From Diospyros lotus (Eukaryota > Streptophyta > Magnoliopsida > Ericales > Ebenaceae): a DNA stretch of 64,000 bases. A model generated the notes under the pieces. That model did not search any database. It saw only the letters and a program-made list of their open reading frames with translations, and had not been told where the DNA came from. Each line of letters starts with the position of its first letter. Positions within the stretch are counted from its first letter, which is position 1. The stretch covers positions 38,145,192 to 38,209,191 of the forward strand of contig NC_068349.1 of NCBI RefSeq assembly GCF_014633365.1, in the 5' to 3' direction. Of the stretch, positions 1-11,099 are shown in pieces. The position numbers and the translations under genes are program-made.

Positions 1-519
1 CTAATTTTTCCATCATATGATTGTTGTGATTTCATTTAACTAGTAATAGTATGCATTTACTTGCATTCGTGCTCATAGCTCAAATTCATGATTAGGTCTC
101 ATGCAATCAAATGACCACACCACGCGAAATTGCTGGCCAAACATAGACCTGAAATTTTTTCTAAGGCAAATAACCAATTAGAACATATTTTGAAAATGTC
201 TTCATTTTGAAAAACTAACTCCCGGTAATTTGATAACTAGCATTCATTGTTGTAAAAATGATTTTTAATGAATTTTTCAAGAAACGAAAACTATGTATTT
301 CGATGGTGGTAAAATTGCAAGTTCGTAAATTTGTATCAAAACTAAAATTCTATCTTTTTATTTTTATGGATTTTGATTTTTTTGATATTTTTATTGAATC
401 CAAATGGGGGGTACTTTCTTATTTACATTTATGTATTAAAGTAAATGAAAGTAAAATATAGCTCCCATTCAAAGGCTTATGGGACGAGCTCGGGAATAGC
501 TCATCAGGTTGTTAGACCT
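1..519. other. Unassigned AT-rich sequence left of the copia leader copy
   Basis: No gene is recognised. The only ORF is a short, low-complexity, Phe/Lys-rich frame without family features. The right part (about 500-519) repeats the phrase 'caggttgttagacctt' that recurs in the retroelement leader just downstream. The stretch may therefore be the interior of a further retroelement unit lying mostly outside the window, but nothing in it resembles the gag ORF at 20988-22178. Confidence 0.4.
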
Positions 520-588
520 TCCTTAAGAGCCATGGATCTCTCCTCAGGTTGTTAGACTTTAAACAAGGAGTTAGGCTCTGATACCAAT
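520..588 (-). repeat. Copia leader copy with tRNA primer-binding site
   Basis: This stretch nearly matches 22230-22299, the leader next to the other LTR. Read on the minus strand, positions 586-575 are TGGTATCAGAGC, the standard plant Met-tRNA primer-binding site of copia elements, three bases beyond the LTR end. Its presence on the outer side of the 589-5090 LTR means that LTR is flanked by element interior on both sides, as in a tandem or recombined element. Confidence 0.75.
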
Positions 589-964
589 TGTTAGAACAGT
601 AGATTCTATGGCACACACCAAGAGGGGGGGTGAATTGGTTATTTAAAAAAAACTTAATTAATAGAACTTTGAAATCCTTTTGATTGAAAATAAAAAACTC
701 AATGCACGTAAGGATAATGAAATGCTAGCAGTGATAAATAAATAAAAAGAAACATAAGCAAGAGAGAACACAAAGATTTATAGTGGTTCGAATTAACCCA
801 AGCCTAATCCACTACCTTAGCTCCTCACTAAGGATTTTTCAAACCATCCACTAAAACCCCCTACTTAAACCAAGTAGGTCCTCTAGTCCAAGACTAGGAA
901 TTACAAAACCTCCCACTGAATTGGGCCCTTTAGCTATACAAGCTAGGAAGAATAAGAAATATAG

Positions 965-3883
965 TGTAACGACCCGTTAGTGGATCTAGGTGTTATGGGT
1001 ATTTTAGTTTGCACATTAGAGTTGTTGCCTTTATTAATTAATTGTTAAAAATATTATATGAGTTGGTAATGGGGGTAAATTAATGAAAATAATATTAGGT
1101 GTGAAAAAGTCTCAAAGTTGTGGGCTAAATGGGTTTGGGCCTTATTTGAATTAGACCATTGATAAATAATTAAATCTTAAGTGTAAATGAATTGGGTTGA
1201 ACCCAAATCTCAAGAAAAGTCCATTGGGCCTTAATTGGATTGGGCCATATATTTTAACTTGGGCTTGGGCTATATATTTTGACTTGGGCTTGGGCCATGG
1301 GCATAGAGAATGGTATCTTAATTAAAAAGAAAAAAAATTAAGAAAATGGTAAAATGACCAAAATGGGTAAGAGATATGTGAATTGTGTGTGTTAGTATGA
1401 AGGGCAAATTAGAGAAAATTAAAAGGGAGATGGATTGAAAGGAGTTGGGAGACAAGTCTCCCACATTTTTTCCCTCCTTTTCTTCTTCTTACTTTCTTGT
1501 TCCCTTCTTCTTCTCCCTCTCCCGATTGTCTCTTCTTCCTCCATTGTTCTTCTTCATTGAAGCTTTAAGTGGAGACTATGGAATTTTCAATTTCAAGGGG
1601 TGTCTTCATCTCTTTGGATTTGCAACCATCTAAGGCAAGTTCCCTTCCTTCTTGTTTCAAATTCAAGATCTTCTTCTTCTTCTTCTCCTTATGATTGTGT
1701 AAGTTCTTCTTCTCTTGATTATCTTTTAATGCAAGTTCTTCAACCTTGTTTCCATCTTAGAAGGCTTGTTTCCTTCATTTTTAAGTTGTTGCTCTTAAAT
1801 TCTTATTCTCGGATTCACTGACTATATTATGTTCTTTGGTCTATAACTCCTTGTGTTTATATCCAAATTGAGATCCGTTTATTGGGTTGTAAACTAGACA
1901 TCTTAAGATTCATTTTAGACACAAGAATCGAATTTTTTGACTAAGATTTGATCATGTTATAGCCTTGTAAATCCTTGCTAAGATCTGGAAATTTTACTGC
2001 TTTCAAGTAAACTGACCTTGTTGTACTCTTTAGGGTATAACTCTCTGTGGTTATATCCGATTCAAGATCCGTTTGTTTCTGTATAAACTAGACTTGATAA
2101 TATTCATTTGGTAAATTTTTTAGAATTTTTGGCTGTGTTTTGAGGCTACAGTATCCTTGTAAATTCTTGCCCAGAATCTGGAAATTTTCTGCTCTATTTT
2201 TGAATAATCTGTTCTTGCTTCGGTTTTTGGGGTATAATGCTCTGTGGTTATATCCAAATTGTGATCCATTTATTTTTTCTATAAAATAGACTTCATGGGC
2301 TTCGATTCGGTATAAGATTTGAAATTTTTGGTTATGATTTGTACCCATAACAACCTTGTTGAATTCTATGTAGAATTCTGTAAATTACTGTTACAAATTC
2401 TGCCTTGTTTCGATTTTTGTGAAATATCTCCTTGTGGTTATTTCCGATTTCAAATCCAGTTGATGTTCCAAAAACTAGACTCATTAGGCTTTGATTTGGT
2501 ATATCGTTTGTGGTAATTGACCAAATATTGAGCCCAGATTGGATTTTTGAAAATATGCTTGAAATCTGGAAATTTCTGAAATATGTTGTTATTCAACTCT
2601 TCCTATGTAGTCTATCCTTCCTACGTTTAAAATTATGATTTTTTGTATAGTTCTTCCATTGTTTTTTTTTGAATTATTCTTGATAACCCTCATTGTTGGA
2701 TAAAAGGGTTTTATTTTCCTTATTTCGATAAATCTTGCAATATTAATTCATTTTCTTGTTGAACATTGCAAAAATCTAAATAGGGTTTTGTGTCACCCTA
2801 CATTTCTTAAGGAATGACATTTATTCATTAGGGTCTAGTGTCATGCAAGATTTAGTGTTTCTTGCATGTATAAATTTTGATTCCTTGCGATTATTATTGG
2901 GGTAAAAATATACCGTAAATATTGTTTTGGGCATTTCTATAAGTATGAGTAAATAAATGTATTAAAATTTACCCTGTGATCATAAGATAGTGCACACTTT
3001 AATTTATGTAATTGTGCATGTTAAGCATGATTTGAGATTTTTCTTAATCATTGAGGATTGACATGAAATGGGGATATACATATGTGATGCATGATTATAC
3101 TGATTTGCGCACCTATTATTTTGCGCGACGGCTAAGTCCGTGGATGAGAAAGGATATCCTATGAGCGCTTGACGCGGGTGAGGTGGCCATCAACCCAGAA
3201 GGCGTGGCTCAAATTATTATCATTTGTTGATGTATTTTCATGATGCATATATATTCATGAATGGATATATATATATATATTGGCCGTGAGAGCCTTGAGA
3301 ATTAAGTGGAAAAATTCCCTACTATTGGTGCATATGCATGAGCATGGGAATGAGTACATAATATATGTAATAATCACGGCATGGGAAATTAATGTAAACG
3401 GAAAACTTATGAGTCGCGTTATACTAATATCTTCTCATAGAGTTGTTTATTCTATCTTGATTATCCCTGCCTTTGATTCTATATCTCTATGCTTTATAAA
3501 TACACTTGCTGAGCCTTGTGGCTCACCTTGTTTACTCTCATGTCATTCCAGGTACAAGTAGAGCAATGGTTGAGGGCGAGCCCAGTGGGGCTAAAGCCCA
3601 GGGTTAGAAGTGTACAGAGACCTTCCAAATTAGATGGTCTATGTTAGCATTTGTGATGAGGGCAAGTGTGAGGAAATTTTATGTTGTAAAATTTGTTAGT
3701 GCCCTTGTATTTCATTTTGTTTAGACTATGGTCTAAGATGTTGTAAACCTTTATGTTAGCTTCCGCTGAGTTTATCTAAGGATAGTATTATGGTGTTGTA
3801 TGTTATTGTTCTATATCACACTTGTGATGACCTCCTTTCGGATATCCTATGCTAGCAGGACTATCCGGTAGTGAGCCACTACA
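965..3883. mobile_element. Solo LTR (gypsy-like), 2919 bp, TSD TATAG
   Basis: The element begins TGTAACGACCC and ends GCCACTACA (TG/CA termini). It is flanked by the direct repeat TATAG at 960-964 and 3884-3888. The sister LTR at 22662-22690 reads straight through this point with a single TATAG, so it is a natural empty-site control. No internal domain, primer site or second LTR is present, so this is a solo LTR left by LTR-LTR recombination. Length and the 'tataactc...gatccg' repeats inside resemble Ty3/gypsy LTRs, but the lineage is not determined. Confidence 0.88.
1838..2600. repeat. About 195-bp diverged tandem repeat inside the solo LTR
   Basis: Four diverged copies start near 1841, 2036, 2231 and 2421. 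Each opens with a 'tataactc.ctgtggttatatcc' phrase followed by 'gatccgtt' and 'aaactagac'. The spacing is about 190-197 bp. Internal tandem repetition of this kind is common in long gypsy LTRs. No coding capacity is apparent. Confidence 0.65.
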
Positions 3884-4253
3884 TATAGAATATGAGAGGA
3901 TCTAAGAGATGAATCTCTTAGTTACAATATCTCTTAAGATTAAACAAGGCTTAAATGAATGTATTAACAATAATAGAATAAAGCCTTGGAGAGAAAAGTA
4001 TAACAATGAAAGCACAGAACACTGTAAATACAAACGAATATAAATCATAAGCTCAAATCAATTCATTTCCATCCATTGGCCTCCTCTTGATCATCCATGA
4101 CATGTATATATAAGTGTCCCACAAAGTTAAAGAGAAATATAGCCGTTTGGAGCCGTTGGGATTTGAAAAAATAGCCGTTGGAGCTTTCTGCAAAAAGAAA
4201 TAGTCTACAGAAGAAATGCATAGTTGACTATTTTTACAAGTAAAGCAAGAAAC

Positions 4254-4510
4254 AGTCGACAGACAAAACGAATAGTCGACTATCTTATAACACAAAATTT
4301 ACAATAGTCGACAGACACATTTGTATAGTCGACAGATGCAGAAATATGAAGAAATTTTTGAATTTTATGAACAACAATAGTTGACAGACCAAAAATCATA
4401 GTCGACTATCCTTACTCGATAGTCGACATATGGCAAAAATAGTCGACAGATGCCTTGAATAGTCGACTATTTTGAGGCATAGTCAACAGAATGAAAAACA
4501 TAGTCGACTA
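4254..4510. repeat. AGTCGAC motif cluster in the 3' LTR
   Basis: About nine exact AGTCGAC copies plus several one-base variants (AGTTGAC, AGTCAAC) occur in roughly 260 bp, in two contexts: TAGTCGACTA (palindrome) and TAGTCGACAGA. The other LTR carries the same cluster at 22990-23300. Placement in the upstream (U3) part of the minus-strand LTR makes a regulatory role possible, but that is inference. Confidence 0.7.
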
Positions 4511-5090
4511 TCCTTTTGAAAAGATTAAAAATTTATCAAATCCTCATTTGATTCTTTTGAATCCTCATTTTGATTATTTTGAAAGTAAGTTGAGATCATC
4601 AAAAGTATATTTTGAAACAAATCACTCTCAACAAGCAAGTTTTTCAAATCACTCTCAACCATACTCAATATTTCTTCTATAAGTTTTCATATCTTGCTTC
4701 AAAACTTATATGCTAAAAATTCATTTTCTCATTCATATAATCTACATAGTAGAAATTGATTTTCATATAGTCATTTATCAAAACCATTCATTACCAAGAG
4801 ATATTAGATATCAAAATACTAGGAGATAGTTTTCTAAAATGAACACACTTTCAAAAACATGTTCTAGTTGGTCTTTTGCCTTAGAATTATTTTGACCAAC
4901 GATTTCAAGGAGATTCTTTTTAGATCTTAAAACTTGTTTATGCTAATCTCCAAATAATATAAAAGATCATAGATCATTTTAACAAAGCACTTTGAAATTG
5001 ATTTTTGTTTCCAAACCATATGCTTTGATTGAGAAAAAAATACATTTGAAATTTTTCATCATCAAAACTAAACACAAGAGTAAAATATCA

Positions 5091-5326
5091 ATCTCCCCCT
5101 TTTTGATGATGACAAAACTTAAAATCAATTTCAACATATATCTCTCCCCCTTTTTGTCATAAATTAAAAAGGTAAGTCTTTTGAAAAAATAGAATCTTCC
5201 TGGAATCAAAAGATAATCTCTCTCCCCCTTCTAAACTCTCCCCCAACGATTGTTTGAAAAACTTCATATTTAAATAAAAATATTTCAAACGATTTCACAA
5301 ATCTTAAAATAAATAATCTCCCCCTT
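5091..5326 (-). promoter_or_regulatory. Multiple polypurine tracts beside the 3' LTR
   Basis: On the minus strand, purine runs of the form AAAAAGGGGGAGA abut the LTR (5091-5105) and recur at about 5141-5156, 5221-5230, 5236-5245 and 5317-5326. Repeated polypurine tracts next to the 3' LTR are a published hallmark of the Sirevirus lineage of copia elements. The tract at 5091 would prime plus-strand DNA synthesis. Confidence 0.7.
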
Positions 5327-8300
5327 AAACGAAAATCTTTTCAATAGAAATGAATCATAATCAAGTAAAGATAGTTTTAAGAACTAGAGATAGCTCCCTC
5401 TTAAGATGACATTATTAATATCAAACATAATTTTTGAGCACGTCATATATATATAAATATAAACTTTTCATGAGATGCAAAAAAAAATTTCATACCATTT
5501 TGGGAACTCATGATCATATTAGAGTCAATCTATATCTTTCAAAGTAATCACTCATATTTAAACAATCAAAGCACTAGATCAAATGCATAGCCATTCATCA
5601 TATAAGAGGCATATACATTAAATGATCAATATAGGAGTGAAATAGATCATTTCAAGCAAATAGAAAGACTCTTTTTGAAAAAGACTCCCCTTTAAACTTA
5701 TACGGGAGGTTTTAAGATATAGAGACATTTTTCATATAAAAATAGAATAGCAATTTGTCTCAATTCAAATGATTTTCGCAAGAGTAAAATATGACAATGA
5801 TCATAAATTTGAGGAATGAACCACATGCACTCATATATATATGTTCAAAGAATAAGTAGTCATCCAAAAGTATAAATCTAAACAAGTTATGGCAGATTTA
5901 ATGCAAGACATATTAACGATAGGCTTTAAGAACATACATTTATCTTTTAATAATCTTAGCCATACTTGTAATCACATAGGATCATTACATATAGATAACT
6001 TCAAGAAGCAAGATGATCCTTTAGCAAATAAAGCATGATTTCATACTCAAGTATTCATTTGTCACACAAAGATAATCAAGCTATTTCATACAAGAAAAAT
6101 AGCATTATAAATGATTCAAGACATGAATACTATATGCCATCAAGAATATATTATTCATCAATTTTTTAAGATCTAAGAGATTGACGGCAAAGCCCTTTGA
6201 TTTAACCAATGATAGATTTGAGAGACATGAAGGATCGAAACTTCTTCAGATAAAATCACTTGAACTCAAGGATTGATGGGGATTTATCTAGAGTTTGATT
6301 TCCAATAGATTTGGACATGATACCATTTGATATTTTCTTTTTCAGCAAGATTCCTTGAATTTTTGCTAGGGCTATAGCATTTGTATTTGCACATTTGTTT
6401 TGGAATATTGTGGGGATTTATGCCATAGTCTTTTTGTTCCATCCATAGGATTCGAGCAACTATATAATCACTTTTAGTGAAAGAGAATGGAATGAAAATT
6501 CACTTCCTTCTAAACAAAGACACTAGGAAATTTCTTATAACTTGTCATGGAACACTAGTGTTCTTTTTAGCTATTTTGCCTCCAAGATGGGATTTCTTAG
6601 GATTGGATTAAAATCTAGCATATAGGCAAATACTAAATATGATGCTCATCCTACTAGCTATTAAATATAACAACGGTCCAATCATATGTCTATATAGCTC
6701 ATTTTCCACCATTTGGCATTTCTCATCATTGTCTAGGCTTGATGTACTACTCTTTTGAGTGACTACTAATTTGCTTTTGAAGAAAATTAGATTTCTTAAG
6801 AAGATGTATTTTTGAAAAGATATATAAATTCCTTTATCTTCTTGCCTAGATTGCAATCTTTAAAAGAGTTTTTAACTTTCCCATTACGCTTATTTCAAAT
6901 TTCCCTTGGCATTATAATGACAATTTGATTCCATAGGGATTTATTTGAGGATTTGAATAAAATGTTATCTACATAGATTATTTGTAGATTCATAAAATGT
7001 CCTTGCTATGAGGCTTAGAGTAATGTTATATCTATTTGACCTATTTTAGATTCTTCCTCTAGAATAAACTTGCTAGGACTTTCATGTCATGACTTAGAGG
7101 CTTGTTTTCAACAATATAGTGCCTTGGAGAGTTTGAGCACATAATTCTCATATTGAGGATTCTTAAGATTGGGAGTTAGTTCCGCATACATTTCCTCATT
7201 TATAACCACTTAAAGAATGCACTTTCAATATTCATTTGAAATAGCTTAAACTTCTTGTGACATGCAAATGCCAACAATATTCTCAAGACTTCCAATCTTA
7301 CTATAGGGATATAAGTTTCATCATAATCTATCCATTTTTCTTGACTATACCCTTAAGCTACTAATCTAGCTCTATTCCTCTTTTATCCATTTTGATTATA
7401 AACAATTATTTGGTTCATATGGTTGGGTGATCTTTAGGATTTGAAGCTAATTTCCACAAGAAGGGGTGAATTTGGAAAAATAAAGGATTTCCCCCTTTTT
7501 TAAACAGTTTTTCAAAATGAGAGAATGTCACCGGTGAAGGCAACGGCTTTGTTAAACCTCAAGACCTTGAAATGGCACGATAAGGTATCAACCGTGTAAA
7601 GACAATCCCTTTATGCAAATGATAATCCTAGATTTGAAATGTAGAGATAGATTTCAAAATATAGACAAGGAGGTTGCAAATTCTCACTCATTTCTAATGG
7701 ATGCTCTTGTCCTAAAACCTTTTGAAAGGATCTCCAATACTATCCTTATTCTCTACATAGGGTTTTCTTTAGGATGGGATCTATGAATCCCTTTTGATCT
7801 AATGAGAATTTTTCATATTGAGATCATTCTTCTTATAGGTTTAGGAGCTTCAACACGAATATCATCAATTATAACTTATATGGGTTTTCTTTTAAGATGA
7901 ACCTTGATGAATCCCTATTTAGCATGAGGTTTTAATGGCTTAGATCAAAGGATTTACATACATAACATAATTCTAGCCATTTCTTATAAAGATCTATTTC
8001 TCTTTTCAACTACCTCATTTTGTAAAGATGATCTAGCACTAGAAGCATTATGATTAATATTATTTTCCTCACAATAGTGCTTGATTTGATCATTCCAAAA
8101 TCTCTTAAATGTTACACTTTTAGATGCAAGAGATATTGCCTAGAGTAGTCATCTATAATGACAAGAGAATAATGCTTTTCATCTAGGTTTTGGATTCTCA
8201 AAGGTCCAAGAAGATATAGATAGATTAAGGTTAGAGACCTAGAGGTTGAAATTTTATTTGAAGACTTAGATGATATACTTATTGTTAGCCTTTTATGGAT

Positions 8301-8330
8301 GCCTCACAAATGTTTTTCATATTCAAGCTT
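5327..8330 (-). pseudogene. Decayed copia pol (integrase and reverse transcriptase part)
   Basis: Minus-strand fragments of a copia polyprotein can be read with many stops and shifts. Near 8090-7970 is an integrase stretch with EENNINHNAS followed by a degraded 'QNxVVEKRNRSL' motif. Near 7390-7310 is a reverse-transcriptase entry motif (RARLVA, stop, GYSQEKWIDYDETY). Positions 6856-6608 carry the RT/RNase H linker 'LYRHMIGPLLYLIASR'. The order integrase, RT, RNase H toward the 3' LTR is that of copia. The reading frame is destroyed, so no enzyme can be made. Interrupted on the gag side by CACTA element A. Confidence 0.8.
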
Positions 8331-11099
8331 CACTACAAAAAAAAAGGCTTTTAACGAGAGAAAATTAGCAAGAGGACAAATACCCCGTCGTTAAAAGCAT
8401 AATTTTCATAATTATAACGAGAACTTAGTTACACTCTCGCTAAATGTGGTGTAAAATTAATTTTTTAACAACAATTTTCTGAATTTCTCACTAGTAATTA
8501 AAAATCCAATCGTTATTGAGTTTAAAAAATCAACAAAAATATTTCCCTCCAAATATATATATAGTTCTAATTATATAATATTTTTTATTAATTTTTCTCT
8601 TTACACTTAATATTCTTTTTTCATAATCTTCATAACGTTAAAAATCTTCCTTCACAGCCTCTTCCTGTGTCCTAATCCCCACCTCTTTTCCCTTGCTACC
8701 AAATCCAAATCTGAAGTTGCCTCTCCCGTCAATCCAAATTTTCCTATTTCTTTGAGCTTCAAACTACTACCAGGCCAGCGATTCATCAGCCACTCTCTCG
8801 TATTTACGGAGACATAGAAATTTTGACAAATATTAAAATCGAAGGCGAAGGGTTGAACTCTTTTCTCTTCCAGGTAGGTACATTTCGAGCTGTTTATTTA
8901 CATCAATGCATATTTATATATTTTTATGAATTCTTCTTGACCTAAGGTTCAACGCTGTTCTATTATAATCTGAAGTCTTGCATTTGAGAAATTTAAAATT
9001 GTTTTGGATGTATTGAACTCTCTTGTGGTTAACGTCAATCGGATTGCATTTGTAATCACGTTTCGTGATTTACTTTTGAAGTATTTATATCATAAGAGCA
9101 TAATAACTAAGATTTGTTATCAGATTTGTGTTTAATAGTGGATCTCTGGTGTGATTTTGTTCTTGAAGAATTTGAGAAAAGTTTTCCTGTTTTGGAGGTT
9201 TCGATTGAAGGTGATTTCGAGATTTTTTTTTTTTTTTTGGCGGGGCTATCCGTTGGATCCAGAAATATATATTGCTTCCTGGATTCCTTTTGATTTATTT
9301 CCATATTTGGCGACTTCATCATAAGAAGTTTCATTTCCGCTCTCTGTTGCTTTCACTTCCTATGCTCTCTGTTTGGTTGCTGGGAAAATAAGATACCTAA
9401 AGTCTATACTGTTCTGCACTCTGTTAATTTTAGATCCTGAGAAACTAAACTTATTTTTCAGTTTTAGCTTGCTTTTGACCATAGAGTTCGTCAGCCATGG
9501 ACATAGTTTTTCCCTGTTCTACACAGCTATTCGACGTATCTTCAATTTTACAGTAATTGAAGCAGATTTGGGATGATGAGGCCATTCTCTTTGCCTTTAA
9601 GCTTTATGCTTTAACAGGTGCTTGCTTTCAGTTCGTAGTAATATTCTTTAACTTGCTTGTGAGGTTGACAGTGATAACATTTGTTCTGCAGTTGGATAAA
9701 GACTTTGCGAGTCTTTATTACTCTACCCGTAGGTCTGAAGCGGTATAATTTAAGTGTCGAGAAGGGTGTTTGGTTACACCTTTGATTTTAGTTTCTATTT
9801 TTTGTTTCAAAATTATGGAAATGATAAAGAATGTTGGCTATTTATTTTCTGTTTTTTTTAAAAGGAAACAAAAGTTTTGAAAAATAATAGAGGTATTTAT
9901 ATATATATTTACTTTCGTTTATTTCATCTTCGTTGCATTTTTGAATGGTTTAAATTGCATATATAGCGCCGCAAATGGTGTGAATATTAAAGGAAAAAAT
10001 GTATGTATCATGTCAAAGTGCTATGTTGTATGTGCAGAATGTTTTTGTTTCATGTACAAATAAATAGCATTGCCGATATTATATATATATATAAATAAAT
10101 AAATAGCATTGCAGAGGAATTGCAATTGGAATGGAAAAGTGGGTGAGTGAGGATTGCCAAATGCAATATATATATATATATATATAATATTAGATTTTAT
10201 TGCTTTAGTAAATACATATATGGAATAAGATATTTGTATGTGAATGTAAGTAAAGGGAAGATGGAGGCTGTGAGATGTGTCTAGAATATATATAATATAT
10301 TGTAATGATAGAGCCTCTTTCTCCATTCTTCTTTCCTGTCGTTCCATGTGCAACCCAGTAATGTACTCATACACAATAATATATATATATATATAATGTA
10401 AGATGATGATGGGTGAAAGAGAAGTTGGTTGCTATAATATGTTATAAAATATTGGTAAAAAAAAAAAAAAAAGCTAGAGATGGCGGACAATCCGAAGGAT
10501 TTTGTTGTTAGGTGTAAGGCTCAAAATGTTAGTCTAATGCCAATATTGTAACATTCTGTTTTAGCTCTTTAATTTCCTTTTGTGTTTTTAATTTTTTATT
10601 AGATAGATTATCATAATGAACATTATAGTGTTGACATTAATATCTACTGTTTGTTTGTTAATATTCTGAATATTACATGCATGATACTATACTATGGCAT
10701 ATATATATTGCTATTAATAATAATATAAAATATTAGTGTGATATACGTTTTTAAATAGTTTTGGGGCATTAAATGTGAATAAATGAATGAAAGCAGCGTT
10801 ACAGTAGAAAAATTTCAATTTGAACCGAGCATGAATCATGATCATCTCCACCTGTCCCTTTCTTTCTTTCTTTATGCATCTATAACCATGTGCCCGTATG
10901 TACGTACATTCCCATACTAAAAGGTTTCTGCTTTCTGGAATTGAATATAAATTAGTGAAAACACTATTTTTTTAGATTGATGGCAGATTTGAATTAGACA
11001 TACTTATATACACATTTGATTCTTATTGATATATTAAAACCCATTATGTTTTTGTTTGATGTTGGAACTCTCAGTTTACTATCATTGTTGATATTTACA
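8331..11099. other. CACTA A left arm: TIR, subterminal region and non-coding leader
   Basis: After the TIR, subterminal AACGAGAR motifs occur to about 8520. From about 8640 to 9760 the sequence looks like a plant 5' UTR with its intron: a CT-rich leader, an AG|GTAGGT donor near 8874 and T-rich introns with short GC-richer islands. This may be the transposon's own leader or a captured promoter/UTR; the source is not recognised. Microsatellites (TA)n occur near 10080-10095, 10166-10187 and 10378-10397. No convincing protein-coding gene precedes 11100. Confidence 0.5.

Larger units (their letters stand above)
589..5090 (-). repeat. Copia (Sirevirus-type) LTR, interrupted by a solo LTR
   Basis: The LTR runs from TGTTAGAACA to AAATATCA on the plus strand, so it reads TGATATTT...TGTTCTAACA on the minus strand with TG/CA ends. 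Without the 2.9-kb insertion at 965-3883 it is about 1.58 kb and pairs with the 1.55-kb copy at 22300-23851. By eye, divergence is about 2-4 percent, with a roughly 27-bp deletion in the other copy at the 'atcactctcaac' repeat (about 4620-4660). A polypurine tract lies just beyond 5090, making this the 3' LTR of the minus-strand element. Positions 4200-4510 hold a dense array of AGTCGAC motifs. Confidence 0.88.

Noticed and set aside
10021..10490. Minus-strand ORFs of 117 and 69 residues in the CACTA A left arm
   Set aside because: Composed of Ile/Tyr-rich translation of (TA)n microsatellites and low-complexity DNA.
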